Assembly (NCBI GenBank): GCA_027186245.1
Contig: CP114481.1
Span: forward strand, 5,254,501 to 5,318,500
Direction of reading: 5' to 3'
DNA from: Coriaria nepalensis
Taxonomy: Eukaryota; Streptophyta; Magnoliopsida; Cucurbitales; Coriariaceae
DNA: 64,000 nt
Below are positions 1 through 13,342 of the stretch, one piece after another (position 1 is the first letter of the stretch; every line of letters starts with the position of its first letter). The notes under the pieces were generated by a model. That model ran no database searches and was not told the origin of the DNA. It was given only the letters and a program-made list of their open reading frames with translations. A program made the position numbers and the translations under genes.

Positions 1-652
1 TTTATCTCATATTAGACCTGATATTGGTTTAATAGTGAGCAAGGTGAGTCAATTTATGAATTGTCCAAATGAAGAACATATATGGAGGCTGTTTACAGAA
101 TCTTGAGGTACCTAAAGATGACATAAGGAAAGGGTTTGTTCTTTGGAAAAACATCAAGCATAGATATTGAAGTTTACAATGATGTTGATTGGGCCGGATC
201 AATAAAAAATCGGAGATCTACCTTAGGTTATTGCACCTATGTATGGGGGAACTTGGTTACATGACGAAGCAGGAAGCAATTTGTGGTTTCACAAAGTAGT
301 GCAGAGGCAGAATTTCGAGCTATGGCTCATGGAATATGTGAGGGGATGTGGTTAAGAAGACTCTTAAGAGAATTAAAATTCTCAGTTGATGAACCAATAA
401 AAATGTTCAGTGATAATCAATATGCCATAAGTATTGCAAAGAATCCAATAGATCACACTCGAACTAAGCATGTGGAGATCGATCATCACTTTATAAAAGA
501 AAAGGTAAATGAAGGGATAGTCAAGCTACTGTATATACCTACGTGTCTTCAGACAGCAGATATCCTAAGTAAGGCCTTACCAAGAATCAAGTTTGAAGAT
601 CTAAAGTCCAAGCTTGGCATGATTAATATCTATAACCAAGTTTGAGGGGGAG
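1..652 (+). mobile_element. Ty1/copia retrotransposon, decayed 3' end (RNase H region)
   Basis: The region 283-645 reads as the C-terminal RNase H part of a copia polyprotein: SSAEAEFRAMAHGICEG, then SDNQYAISIAKNPIDHTRTK, then HVEIDHHFIKEKV and the closing ADILSKALP. Upstream, 1-282 continues the same protein (DWAGSIKNRRSTLGYCT) but carries in-frame stops and at least one frameshift, so the copy is dead. The element runs off the left edge, so gag, integrase and the 5' LTR are not visible. It ends in a purine-rich tract at about 643-652 directly before the LTR. It lies on the same strand as, and just upstream of, the first visible polymerase epsilon exon, which suggests an intronic insertion. 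Confidence 0.9.
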
Positions 653-859
653 TGTAGAATATATTTAAGATTCCAGCAAACAAATCAGTTTGATTTGTTT
701 GCTGATTCTGTATTAATTAGTTGCTGAATTTTAGGGATTCTAATTGTTTCTGTTTAGGTAAATATTATGTAGTTAGACTAGGGTTTCTCTCCTATATAAG
801 GGACCCTAAGATGTAAATCTAAAGGAGTGAATATAGTTTTCTTACCTCTAAAGTTTACA
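653..859 (+). repeat. copia 3' LTR (right edge approximate)
   Basis: The sequence begins TGTAGAATATATTTAAG immediately after the purine tract GAGGGGGAG, the usual start of a copia 3' LTR. It contains a TATA-like box (CCTATATAAGG, about 791) followed by a short downstream segment. I place the right end at TTTACA (859) because LTRs end in CA, but the matching 5' LTR and target duplication lie outside the window, so the right edge could be off by tens of bases. Confidence 0.55.
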
Positions 860-1207
860 TAAGCATTTGAATTGTGTTAGTGAGGAAAAGCTCCCAGAAG
901 TAGTATAAGCACCTCAAGTAATTATTTCTGTATAATGGTCTGATGTGAACCTGGACTCATCCTATCACGGAAGGGTTTTTTTATTAGATGTTTGTCAAAG
1001 ACACTTTAGAGTCTTGTTATCTTTTGGTTTCTCTAATAAAAGTTGAAAAGGAAATAATGTCTATGGATATATCCACTGTGGTGTTACATTTAAAGGTCGG
1101 GACCTAGTTTTCTAGTTCACCAATTAATACTCGGTGGCTGTTTTTTTATAGTGATCATTGCTCATGTGATTTGATTTTTTAGTTTAATCTTAACGCTGTT
1201 CTTTCAG

Positions 1208-4200
1208 GGAATATTTGAAACAAAAGTGCCATTGGACTTTAATGCCATCCTCCAGCTTGGCTGTGTCTGCAAAGTTGATAAAGCGGCTAAGAAACGAAAC
1301 ATTCAGGATGGATGGAGCCTGTGTGAACTAAACAGGAAGACTACCACAGAATGCCATTATCTGGAGAAATCTCTCTCTTTCTTCTACTTGTATCATAGGT
1401 ATTTAAAGATGCGCCTCAATTATTTGTATCTTTTATGTCTTAAGGATTTTGGCTACTAGCTTACTTCTAAGCATTTGAGGACCACTGCATTTGAGTACTG
1501 CCTTGAGATCTCTACAAGTATTAGTGGAATAATAAAAATGTGTTAATATATCTGCTCGCGGTAATTGTGGCCTCTCTCTTCTTCTTGAAATTTGGCCGAC
1601 CCCTTCTCCCTCTTCGTGCAAGATCTGGAGCTCAATCTTTTGGGTCTTTCATTTTCTTAAATTCGAGTCATCCTCTGCTTTTAGTGATGCTGACATTGTT
1701 AATTTTTTCAGCATTTCCGAGACCCGGGCTATTTATGCCATGTACTTTCCAGCTTCAAGATCAATATATGTGGTGGTAGTTAATCCTTATCAGAATAAGG
1801 ACTTGTCACCTGGTTTTCTAGAAAAACAATTCCGTGAGGCTTGCCAAGCATTGTCTGTTCAATCTGATCCCCCAAGCAGTGGTATCAATTTCAAGGTAAA
1901 GTCACAAGTCTAACCATTTACTCTCATGTACCCGTGATCTTGTTTGGATATTGTTTGAGGTCTTCATTATGCGTATCACTTACATGGAAATTTAGACTGG
2001 TGATTGTATTACCCCTTCTTTGTCCCCTAAATGGTCATATTCTTATTTCATATCAACGTACAAACAATAAATTCACCTTCCCTGATTGAGCTTATTCTCA
2101 TCTGCTTAAGTTTCATATGTCACAATAGGTGGACTATGTTGGACATGTCAAGGATGCTGAGACAATTGTGCATAGAGCAGTAACTGAGGAAAGGTGAGTT
2201 ATTATAATTCGGTATGGCACTATTATTTAAACGATTAAATGCTTGTCAAAGTCTTACGCATCAATTGTGGAAGGTGCTTTTAGGTTTCATTCTTGAATAT
2301 GGTTTGCTCTTAGTAACAATAATATACCATGGGTAACAAAAATGAGTAAAAGATACTTCTGAACTAGTGAAAAGTTAATTGGGTATTCTTACTTAATATT
2401 TAAAATATCATTATCAATGTCCCTCTAGGGCTCTAATTTCGCAGTTAGCTAAGAATACAAATTCTTAGAACATATCCTAGTGATGTTGCATTATTTGTTT
2501 TCCACATGTTGCCTCATGCAATGGTATTGAATATCAGACATGAGCATCATGGCCCTACAATAGCTGTCATTGAGTGTCCCAATACTCAATTATTGAAGTT
2601 GGGTATTCGAGCTCTAGAAGTTTTCCCATGTGTGAACATCCCTTCCAATGCTCGTGATTGTCAGTATCAGGTAATAAAAATCTGATTGATAGCTCCTTTG
2701 CATTTATAAGTTGCTTTGCATGTGTGAGTTCCTTTTTTTCTTGGGAGAGGGCTTAATGGTGTGCTATACATAGGCTCTTGGATGGCAACAAGTGGCAGCA
2801 AAAATTGGAATGCAACGGTGTGCCGCATCATCCCAGTGGTTGAATGAGAGAATTTCTCTAGCAAGATATGCCCATGTATATAACACTGTGCTATTGTTGT
2901 TATTCATCTTCTTGTTTCACATAAAAGGCTTTTCTGCTCTCGTGGTTCTAAGATGAATCCCAATTTGGAAACATTTGGGCAGGTGCCATTGGGAAATTTT
3001 GAAATTGACTGGCTCCTATTTACAGCCGATGTCTTCTATTCAAGAGATCTACGGTATCAGCAACAGGTTTTCCTTTTGTACCATGTGATTTATTTCTAGT
3101 CTTGGATCCAATGATCTGAACAAAGCAAGCATAAGGTTTTTGGTGGATTTTCTGGGTATTTTGGTCATTTTAGTAGGGATGTGCTTTTTAGGAAGCAATT
3201 TGTTGAAGTCCTTGAAAACTAGGGTTGTTTAAGGTTTGAATATTATTCGCAGGTACTTTGGATATCAGATGATGGTGTTCCTGATCTAGGAGGCATTTGT
3301 GAAGAAGACACATGTTTTCTTGATGAGGTTTGTTTTAAACATAGATATCTAGCATTTTACCCAGATAGTTATTACTAGTTGTTTTTTCTGCTGTTGAGCT
3401 TTTATTTTCTTGTTATATCTTTTCATGAAACACCTTCAGATGCCAATATTCATCTTCTATTATAGTTTCTTCCTGGTAGTTACTAATGGTTTCATTGAGT
3501 AGGTTCAACAACCTGTCCTGACATACCCTGGAGCATACAGAAAAATTTCTGTGGAGCTAAAGGTTGAGAGAATATTATTCTATGTCTCCATCTTATTTAT
3601 TTACCTCTCCATCCTTTTCTTTTTCGTTTCTGAAAGAATGCAAATAATTTAGAATAACTCTTTTTAAACTTATTTTTCAGATTCATAATCTCGCTGTAGA
3701 TGCTCTTTTGAAGAGCAGCCAAGTGAATGAAATGGAAGGAAGTGCGTTCTTTGGATTTGATCAAGAAATGAACTCTGGAGCACAAATTTCAAATGGACAA
3801 GGGGGCTTTGATGAGGCTGCCTCATATGCACCTGCATTTCATGTCTTGAAACAGTTGATACATAAATGCCTTCAAGATGCTATTAACTCTGGAAATGTCT
3901 ATGCAGATTCAATACTGCAGCATCTTTACCGATGGATTTGCAGGTTTCAGCACCTAAATTTTCTGTTATGCGTCTTTTTGCTTTGTTATGTTTTATTTAT
4001 TTATTTATTAATTTTGTTTTATTAATTTTTATTAATTTTTTATTTTTCATTTCACACCTTTTTCCTGTCATTTGTACCGTAGCCCCCGCTCAAGACTTCA
4101 TGACCCAGCTCTACATCGAGTACTTCACAAGGTTAGTGCGTTATTGGTAAAATATGCTTTTCTAAGACCAAAACTCTTTTAAAGGCTAATTTTCTCTAGG

Positions 4201-7200
4201 GGTTTTTTGTGTGGCTTCTTGGATTCTTTGTCTTTTATCATTATCAAATAGTCTTTATATTATTCTTCAGACTGCTTATCTTTTATTGAGAAATGCAGCA
4301 GCTAGATTTTAATAATTCTTTTTCCTTTTATTGGTTATTAATATTTGTAGGTTATGCAAAAGGTGTTTGCGTTATTGTTGGCCGAATTGCGGAAATTAGG
4401 TGCTACCGTCATTTTTGCAAACTTTTCAAGGATTATCATTGACACGGGAAAGTTTGAACTCTCTGCTGCTAAAGCTTACTGTGATAGTCTGCTTACAACC
4501 TTGCAAACAAGGTTCGTGTGGAAAGGATTTATTCGTAATTAGACGTCTTTGTTTGTTGATCTTTCAATTTTTATTTCGTTTCCTGATCTATAGGGATCTT
4601 TTTGAATGGATTCAGTTGGAAACACAGCAGTTTTGGCATTCCTTACTGTTTATGGATCAGGTGTGACTTCATTCAGTAAACAATAACCAAGTCACCCTAG
4701 AATTTCAGATTCTCTTCTTCCAACTATTATGATCATTTCTAAAATTCGATATATTTTCTCTTTCATTTTATAATTGCAGTCATATAAATTTGTGATTACG
4801 AAGATTATGCATGTATGGCAGTTTATTTAGTCACTTTATATTACAGTACAACTATGGTGGAATTCTGGCAAAAGAAGATGCAAGCACCATAGCTGATGGA
4901 TCTCAAGTTGACGTTGTGTCAAATTGGAATATTGCTGAGTACCTACCAAAGGAAATTCAGGTAAGTTTTCGACTACAGCTTTCTCTTACAATGTTGAACG
5001 AGCTAGAGGAACCTTTTCATTTTGGTACTAATTCATAAACGCGAGAATAAGGCTCAGTTCAGCACAATACAATAGTATATTGGTAAGGAAAACACAGACA
5101 ACAACCTGCAGTCAACGGAATACACAAAGAAAAGAAAATGAAAGAGCAGAAACACAAAAATGGGCAAATTTTTTTTTTTTGTTTGGCCTTTGGCATAGAG
5201 GTTTGAAAAAAGGGCCGCGGCATGGGCACGCACCGCGCGGCAAGAGCATGCACCGCGTGGCACGAGCATGCACCGCAAGGCACGAGCATGGGTGCCGGGC
5301 CGTGCCGTTCCTAACTATGCTGGCACGTGGGCCGGCACGGCACAGCCCTTTTGGGTCCGTCCAAGGCATGGGCCCAAAAGCGCCTCCTAATTTTAGGGGT
5401 TTTTTCTCCGGAAATCATTTTGTATGTTAAAAACTTTTCAATTAATGTAAAATCTTATTTGGCCAAATAATATTTATTACAGTTTATTTATAATTTTAAT
5501 TATTAATGATACTAATTTACTAAATTAATAACTTTAAAACTCTTCTTTTATTTAAAATTAATTTTTTTTTTTTTAAAAAGCAAGCTTTCGAATTCAGGGG
5601 TTAAATGGACCCACATGCCAAAACAAGCACATGAGCCGAAACGGGCTCACGGGCCGGCACATTAATGGCCCATTATTGTGCTGTGTTGTGCCCTTATTTT
5701 TAGGCACGGGCACGGCACGACATATTCCGTGCCATCCCCAAGCCGTGCCGTGCTAGCACGAATTGCCACCTCTACTTTGGTATATGTTGCAAGAGTGGAT
5801 CAGAAATCTACTGTCACCAAAAATGTGAATACGATAAAGGAATAGAGACATTCCTGTTTCTGATTTTTTGAATCCGCGAATCATGGTTTTTGCTTTTTCA
5901 GGATCAGTTTGTTTACATCGTCTCTCAGTTTTTGTACATCCCTTGGAATCATGCAACAAAACAAACTGCCACCTTAGAATCTTTGCAACATGATGACTCT
6001 TGTACACCTTCCATTACTATTGGAGCTGCTGAATTGCGTGAATCACATGTGACTGAGTATCTTAAAGAACAGGTATGAATGGATACTATTTACTTCTAAG
6101 AGTATTATATGATATCAGAATTCTTTTATGTAAGGTTCTTCAAATAACATGTCATATGGATCTGCTTGTTATTCAGATAAACTCTTACTTCACGGACAAG
6201 CTATTGGGGATTGTTCATACTCTTCTTCATATGAAGGGTTTAAATAAATCAGAGAAAGAGCAAGAGAATTTGCCTGCTCTTTTTCAACGGCATTCTGGTA
6301 GTAACAATAACCACAAAGGGGATGCTGCACTGGAATTTGTTAAGCATGTCTGTGCTGTTTTAACCCTTGATCAAAATGTTCTGCATGAAGTACTGGTAAC
6401 ATTCTTCCACATCCCAAAAGGAATTTGATTCAATGACTTATCTAAAACGGTTTTAATGCTCAAACTATTTTTGTTAACAAGCAGAGAACAATTGCTACCC
6501 AGCTATATATCCAAAAGTTCTAGCTCTTTATTTTATTTTATTTTAGTGTTTGATCCATTGCTTTGTAACATGTCTTTATGAACAGGTGATGAGAAGAAAT
6601 CTACTGAAATATTTGCTCGTGAGGGAGTTTGCTCCAGAAGCTCAGTTTGTCAATCCATGCCCATCTTTTATCCTTCCAGATGTTATTTGCAGGTATGCAG
6701 ATTAAAGAAAACTGTATAACAGAAATTAAAGATACCGATAACATCTTTTTTCGAGTATCCAACAACGGAGGGTGTTTTCAGAGAACTTCTGATAAAAATT
6801 TCAGTTTTGAACTCCAAAAATAGATCTCCAACATGAAAACTATTCCCTCGTAACCGGAATTGTGTAGGTTTTGGTCTTTTCCCTAAGTCCCTCTTTTCAT
6901 TATTAATGCAAGAAGCTAGATAGTGGTCTTCCAGATATGCTAATTATAATTATTTATTGTTCATTTATCTGTTCTTTATCTTATTCTTGACACAGCCGTT
7001 GCAGTAACTGTCAAGATATAGATCTGTGCCGTGACCCAGCCTTACAGGCTCAAGAGTGGTGTTGTGCTGAGCCACAGTGCGGCCAACCTTATGACCGTCA
7101 GCTCATCGAAAATTCTCTTCTTCAGATTGTACGGCAGAGAGAGCGTCTCTTCCACTTACAAGATCTAGTGTGCGTTAGATGTAATAATAACAAAGTTGCT

Positions 7201-7356
7201 CATGTAGCTGAACATTGTTCTTGTGGCGGGTCCTTTAGATGCAAGGAGGACCCCGCTGAACACCTCAACAAGATGAAGATTATTAATGATATAGCCTTTA
7301 GGCAGAAATTCGAACTGCTCCAAGAGTTTACTTCTTGGATCCTAGAATCTCGATAA
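1208..7356 (+). CDS. POL2A: DNA polymerase epsilon catalytic subunit A, C-terminal part (17 exons)
   Basis: This is the large subunit of the leading-strand replicase. The window holds its C-terminal 801 residues, about a third of the family's usual length. Exons: 1208-1398, 1712-1895, 2129-2193, 2538-2670, 2774-2875, 2983-3066, 3253-3327, 3503-3562, 3681-3943, 4083-4131, 4351-4511, 4594-4660, 4847-4960, 5902-6072, 6177-6395, 6586-6692 and 6996-7356, all joined in frame with GT-AG introns. Recognisable stretches are PLDFNAILQLGCVCKVDKAA, VVVVNPYQNKDLSPGF, VDYVGHVKDAE and LPEGAYRK-like TYPGAYRKISVELK, from the inactivated second polymerase/exonuclease half (DUF1744). The C-terminal zinc modules are intact: CysA (Cys684, Cys687, Cys693, Cys704/705, Cys710) and CysB (Cys741, Cys744, Cys756, Cys758, Cys764), numbered from the first visible residue. 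In the family this end binds the DPB2 subunit. The catalytic N-terminal half lies off the left edge. I saw no internal stop or frame break. POL2A versus its paralog POL2B is chosen from gene order. Confidence 0.95.
5196..5774. mobile_element. Non-autonomous hAT-like element in POL2A intron
   Basis: A 579-bp insert sits in the intron between the exons ending at 4960 and starting at 5902. The left end reads TAGAGGTTTGAAAA; the right end, read on the minus strand, is TAGAGGTGGCAATTCG. The flanking 8-mers are CTTTGGCA (5188-5195) and CTTTGGTA (5775-5782), seven of eight identical, as expected for a hAT target-site duplication. The subterminal parts are GC-rich and full of GGCACG/CGTGCC motifs, unlike the AT-rich host intron. 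No transposase is encoded; ORFs inside it are chance products of the GC-rich repeats. Confidence 0.75.
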
Positions 7357-8048
7357 GCGTCTTATCTAATCAGTTGCATAATTTAAGTGAACCTGTCATT
7401 ATTTATAATGTATAGGGATTTTCATATACTTAATATTCTTATAGAGTTTATTATTGTATTCTTCTATGGTTTTGGTTCTAAATTTGGTCCTAGTTTCTCT
7501 AATTTATATGAGTGTGGGTCATAACCATATTAACCAAAACGGTTGAGTAATTTCAAACGTTAAGATCTCAGCTCGCTCATGAGACTGGACCTATCTAAAA
7601 ATATTATTCAAAGAAATTAGAAGGGTAAATGATATACTTTGGAAGAAGATTTTGAAATTAAAATCAGTACAACATGATTTTAAAATTACAATGAAGTCAT
7701 AAAACAATCATACCTATAATGGGTCAGATATAGGCACTAAGAAGATTCTTTTATTTTAAATTTTTATTGCAACCCTTTTGTTTGTATACTTCATTTTTTT
7801 AAAATTTCAAATACAAAGAATAAAGCATAAGATAATGAAGAGGAGATACAGAGGGACTGGTAAACTAAATGCTTGGTATAAGACAAAAGTGTTCTATTAC
7901 AAGAAGATGAAGACAAAAATTCACTTTAAACATGTTTGTTGGAAGTAGAGTATTTGACAATTTATTATTCCAAGAAGTAGGGTATGACAGCTGACACATG
8001 ACACTGATTTTTTATCACACATAGAGATCAAGAGTATTTGCGCTACGT
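7357..8048. other. POL2A 3' UTR and AT-rich spacer
   Basis: The first few hundred bases after the polymerase stop codon are presumably its 3' untranslated region. The rest is AT-rich sequence without recognisable coding content up to the MULE remains. Confidence 0.5.
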
Positions 8049-10630
8049 TTGGGTCCGAGTGAGGGTGACATTGTTGAGGGTGATGGAGAATCTAGTGATA
8101 AGGATCAACCAAACAAACCTCATAGGATTGATATGTGGTGGGATGAGGTAGATCATATGTTGGATGATCACTTTGAGACAATGTTAAAAAGCGAGTTAGG
8201 CATTGATGAATGGGTTAAATCCAAAATCTCTATAGGTACATCTCAAAATCTTAATCCTCTAACATCTGTCCCTCTTCTGGTATTATCGAATCAATAATCT
8301 GTTGAGGGGAATACTAGAGATGAAGATGATAATATAGTTTCATGTGACCTACCTGAAGATATTGACTACGAAAGTAAAATAGGGAGGAGTGATTTACTCC
8401 TGTGGTGATAACGCTTGTGTGGTTTCTCATGCGTATACTAGAGAAGACCATATAAAGGAGAGCAAGTTGTGGATGCGGACTTGAGCATAGGTGTTGTATT
8501 TGCTTTTGTTGTCTAATTTAGGGAGGCGGTTAGGATTTACTCATTGGATAGAGGTAAAAGCTTTAAGTTTGTGAAGAATGATCCAAATAGAGTGGTGGTA
8601 AGGTGTAAATCAGAAAATTATGAATGGAGAGTTTATGCTGGGAAGGATCAGAACAAACAACAGGTGGTAGTGAAGTCGACAAATTTGAAGCATGAGTGTT
8701 TTAGGGTTTATGATAACAGCAGGATTGTGACCTTAAAGTGGATTGCAGACAAGTTTATTGATGACTTCAGAGCTAAACCGAACATGAAGTGTGTTGATGT
8801 TGAAATAGAGGTTAAGAAAAGATAGGGTCTTACTGTTCATAAGCACTAATTGTATAGAGCCATAAAATTAGCAAATGATGAAATTGAAGGTTAAGAAGGG
8901 ACACAATATGCAAGAGTGTATGACTATAAGAAGACTCTTGAGAAGACTAACCCTGGTGTCAGAGTTGAGTTGCATATACTTTATCCCGGCATTGAACTTT
9001 CACCTAAAATTTAGAGGATGTCTCTATCTTTTCAAGCCATGAGGGATGGGTTTAGGGATGCTTGTAGGCCTGTTATTGGTATAGATGGTTGCTTTTTAAA
9101 GGGAGAATTATTAGTTGTTAGTCATGATGCAAATGATTCTATATTTCTTCTAGCTTATGCAGTAGTTGAAATGGAGTCAAGAGATAGTTGGATATGGTTT
9201 TTGCATGATCTTAAAACATACTTGGGAGTTCCACCACCCGAAGAATGGATATTCATTTCAAATAGGCAAAAGGTATTAGTATTGTTCATTATATTTAGTG
9301 TTAATCTAGTTTTCATTTAATTTTGGTCATTACATTTTCGTCTACGAACTTTTTTTTTTTTTTTTAATGTTGCACGGGTTTAATACGCGCACTATATAAG
9401 ATGTTGTACCGAACAACCATCATCGAATATGCTTAAAATGTTATTATGCAAACTTCTGGGATAAAGGGTTCAAAGGAAAAACACTTAGCAACTGTCTATG
9501 GGGGGCAGCAGCAACTTACACTGAACTTAAATTCAATAAGAATATATGGAAACAATGAGGAAGTTGAACCCTAAGGCAGCTGATTGGTGCACGCTAGAGA
9601 ATCCTAAATAATGGTCTATGGCCTTCTTTCCGGTAGAGAGTAAGTGTGATCTCATAGTGAATAATCTAGCAGAGTGTTTTAATTCCTACATTCTTATGTT
9701 TAGGGACAAAAGCATTTTATCTTTGTTAGAGTTTATTCAAAAGAAGTTAATGGTTAGGTTTCAAGATTAAATGAAAGGGGTTAGCAACTTTTGAAGGCAC
9801 ATGGTGTCTTAAAATACTGAATGAAAAGTTAGCTTTATCTTCTAAGGAAGCTGCAGATTGTACATTTGAGCCTAGTGGACCGGTTGTTTGAAGTGACCAT
9901 TAAGGGATGTACTCATTGTGTAGATCTCTCAAAGAGGTCTTGTCCTTTTAGGGCATGAGACTTGTCTAGGATTCCGTGTCCTCATGCATTCATTGCAATA
10001 TTGCGTCATGGGAGTAGATCAGAGGAGTACCTTCATCCACGTTACTCAGTAGATATGTGGAAGTTAGCATACCAAGGAATAATAAGGTATGTCCGAAGTT
10101 CTTAATCTTGTTAGTTTTCCAATTAACACTTCCTCAACTATTCAGGAAAATCAAGGGAACAAAGTGTGAGTATGCTTCTTCCTAAAAGAAGAAAGAAAAC
10201 CGTATGTTGGAGAATCAAGTGCCAATGCAAGTGTCCTTTTCAGTAGACAAGAGGAGCAGTCTGTGAAGAATTTATGGGGGTCATGTGAAGAATTTATGGG
10301 GGTCACTACTACATGACCAATATTGACTAGAAGGGGGCCACAGTTTGAACACAGAGACGGGCCTGATCCGTTATTGGTTCTACCGGCTTCTTGGGAAACC
10401 TGGAAAACAAACTCAGAGCTAACAACTTAATCATCAGTCTTTTAGTGTGTTTAATATATAAAATCTAACTTCGCCTCTAATTGTAGGTATTGTCTACTAT
10501 ACCAATCAAGGAGAATTCTGCCACTATGGATGCAAAGAGTCAAGGGGTCATAGATGAAAGAAGTGGAAAGCCACCAAGAAGGAAGAAAGAAGGTAGAAGG
10601 GTGAAGAACCCTGTGTGGCATATCTAGTTT
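8049..10630 (+). pseudogene. Mutator-like (MULE) transposase, decayed
   Basis: Pieces of a plant MULE transposase occur in the expected order on one strand. 8049-8297 is an acidic N-terminal part (RIDMWWDEVDHMLDDHFE). 8544-8825 is the MuDR DNA-binding domain (SLDRGKSFKFVKNDPNRVVV, then CKSENYEWRVYA). 9018-9280 is the transposase core start (CRPVIGIDGCFLKGELLVV, then LLAYAVVEMESRDSW). About 9550-9780 reads LNPKAADW and later NNLAECFNSYI. About 9900-10080 is a degraded SWIM-type zinc finger region (SRIPCPHAFIAILRHGS). About 10525-10620 is a basic tail (SGKPPRRKKEGRRVKNP). Stops and frameshifts separate the pieces, so no active transposase is made. I could not pick out terminal inverted repeats with confidence. 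Confidence 0.85.
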
Positions 10631-13227
10631 TTCATTTTTTTTTTCCTGACCAAGGTGGCCTATCTAGTTAGTTTGTTAGTATTTTGGACGTATATTAAGA
10701 GTAGACAGATGAACTTTATCTTATAATATTTTGAATATGGTTGAACATCACGAATGGTATTGATGATGCATTCGAACTTTTGTTGATTTTAAGCAGGGAG
10801 AAATACTTGCAAAAAACATGAGAAGTTTTTGTATTTTTTTGTATAGCTTGGGCAAACAAAATATAACCAAAGAAATGAACGAATTTTTACATGAAATGAG
10901 TTTTCCGGCGGTGTGAGTTTTGGGTTCTTCAGAGGCACTGTGTTCTGAGTAATTCTCTATAAACGCCGGCCGGTTCTTCTACGGCGTTGGATTCTGGGAG
11001 GTCCTTTGTACACACCGGCCCTGGGTTCTTCGCCGGCGAACCTGTTTTCATCTTCTTCAATGAGGATGGTGAGTGAGGAAGAAGAGAGCTGAACAGAGAA
11101 AATTAGAAGAAATTGTAGTCAATACAAGAAGATGAAAATAAAGTGCTGCCATTAGGTGAAGATAATCTCACTCTTAACAGTGGAAAAGGAGGAGGCTGTT
11201 CCAAGGAGAGTAGAGAAGAATAGAGGAGGTATCGTCAATTGTAAAAAGAGAGAGAGAAAAACAAAAACAAAAAACGGGGCGGGGGAACAAAGTAATTAAA
11301 GCCCATATAATATGCTTAACATAACCCATAATCCGCCCATAAAAATTGAAACCCACCCGGCCAATTTAAAATAATACTCAAGGATATTTATGTCTAATAA
11401 TTTTAAAATAAACACATGAGAAGCACGTGATACCCGGAAACAACCGTATAAAAGAGGAGACATTCTAATCTGAACATAGTTTATTCACCACAAAAACCAC
11501 ATCGAAATTTGTGTTGTATAGAATTCCAGACTGCATGTGGAAAGTAGGGTTTGAAGAGGAGGTGATATACTTAACGTTCAAAATGCAAGGCTTAGTGACG
11601 CATCCTCATACGTCATCTAATATAAAGTCATGTGTACCCATGCAGGCTTTATTATAGGAAATTATAAAATAAAATAAAAAATATATTTTTTATGAATCTA
11701 GGCTTTAACGTGTGAATCAAGAATCACATCCATCAAGAGATTCTGCATCGGGACTGCACCTTGAATTCCAAGCCTATAGGTTGAGATATATATATGTTAA
11801 AATATTAGTATTACTTATATATATATATATATATATATGTATATTTTAAAAAAATATATAAGCACATCATCTATTTTCTTCCCTAAATCTTCCTCGCGAT
11901 GAATATGCTAACCAAGTACTTGAATGCAACTACTTCTACATGTTACCCTTGTAACTTATTTATGTATTTTTTTTATAATATTAGATAAATTAATAATTTT
12001 TATTGATTCCAATGAGATAATATATTAAATTCATATATTACAAAAAAAATTATATAGATTTCATATAATATAAATTAATAATTTCTTAATATATAATATT
12101 TATAATTTATTTATGAGTAATTTCTTATATATGATATGAGTTTCTATGTAACTTTTAAAATTATATTTAAGTTTTTAAATTTTTTTAATTTATATTTAGA
12201 TTCTTAATTTTAAGATTATATTAAAAATTTAATCAATTTCATTAACCATTTTAATTTAATAAGATCATCTATTTTTTATCCGACCTATTTTATTTTTGAC
12301 TAAAATATGATATATCTAATCCTTAATTTATTTTACTTTTCTTTCTTCTTTCACATAAAAGAAAAAAAAACTAAATTAAATTAAGAACGTCATATTATAA
12401 GTAAAAATAAAATGAGTAATAAAAAATGAGTCTAATTATTAAATTAAAAGATTAATTAAATTTTTAAAGAAATCTTAAAATTATAAAACTAAATCTAATT
12501 TATAAAATTTAAAATAACTTAAATTTAATTTTTCTAATAAAAAAAGGTTTAAGGTAAATTAAATAAGTTTAGTAAAAAAAAAGTCTAATTTAATTAAATA
12601 TAAAATAAAAAATAAAATAAATAAATTGAGGAGAGAGAGAGACAGAGGAGGAGAAATGTGGATGTGATTGGTTTCCTCTTCTTGTTCTTCTTCTTCAACG
12701 GCGAGTCTATGAAGTTTCTTCTTCTTCTAAACTGCAACTGCTAGACCCACCCACTCACCCATTTCCCCTGTTCTTCCCAGTAATTAAGGCTAATTCTCTT
12801 TACCTTTTAATCTTTCTATTTTTGCTATTTTTTTCTTCGTTTTGTTTTGGTTCTTTCAGATTCATAAGTACTGTTATTTCTGGTTAGCTCAAATCCATTT
12901 CAATTGTTACTACAAATTTCAGTCTACTGTTTTGTTTCTAGTAACTTGTTGTAAGTCATAACCCCAAGCTCTTGAAGAAAAAAAAAAAGCATTAATTTTC
13001 AGTTTAAATTTCTGATATTTTTGTTGTTGTTGTTGCTGTTTATTTCACGCTTGATCTGATATTTCCGTTTCCTTTTCTCTTCAGTGTCTGTTGCTGAAGC
13101 TTACTCAGTTTTAAGTTTCAAGTTTCAAGTTCTTAATAGAATCTTGCTTTTTATAGAATACCCATCTGCTAATTTTCTCACTCCCCCTTCCACGATTTTC
13201 TCGCCCATTTTCTCGCTACCCAAACAC
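10631..13227. other. AT-rich spacer and GALT29A upstream region
   Basis: No gene is supported here. 10900-11060 is locally GC-rich with repeated CGCCGG motifs. There is a TA dinucleotide tract at about 11815-11838. 11940-12640 is extremely AT-rich. From about 12650 the sequence becomes pyrimidine-rich (CTTCTTCTTC runs), typical of a plant promoter/5' leader for the gene that starts at 13343. Confidence 0.5.
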
Positions 13228-13251
13228 CCTCTCTCTCTCTCTCTCTCTCTT
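13228..13251 (+). repeat. CT dinucleotide microsatellite in 5' leader
   Basis: An uninterrupted run of CT units lies about 90 bp upstream of the GALT29A start codon. CT-rich tracts are common in plant 5' untranslated regions; a role in expression is only possible, not shown. Confidence 0.85.
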
Positions 13252-13342
13252 TCTCCGCATCAGATTCCTAAATTCCTCAACATGATTCAAGTGAATCCAT
13301 CACCTCAATAACACTCACCCTTTTTTTTTTTCCTAATAGAAA

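Noticed and set aside
5054..5430. Several overlapping frames of 74-116 residues rich in Ala, Arg and Cys
   Set aside because: They come from the GC-rich repeats of the hAT-like element inside the POL2A intron and appear on both strands at once.
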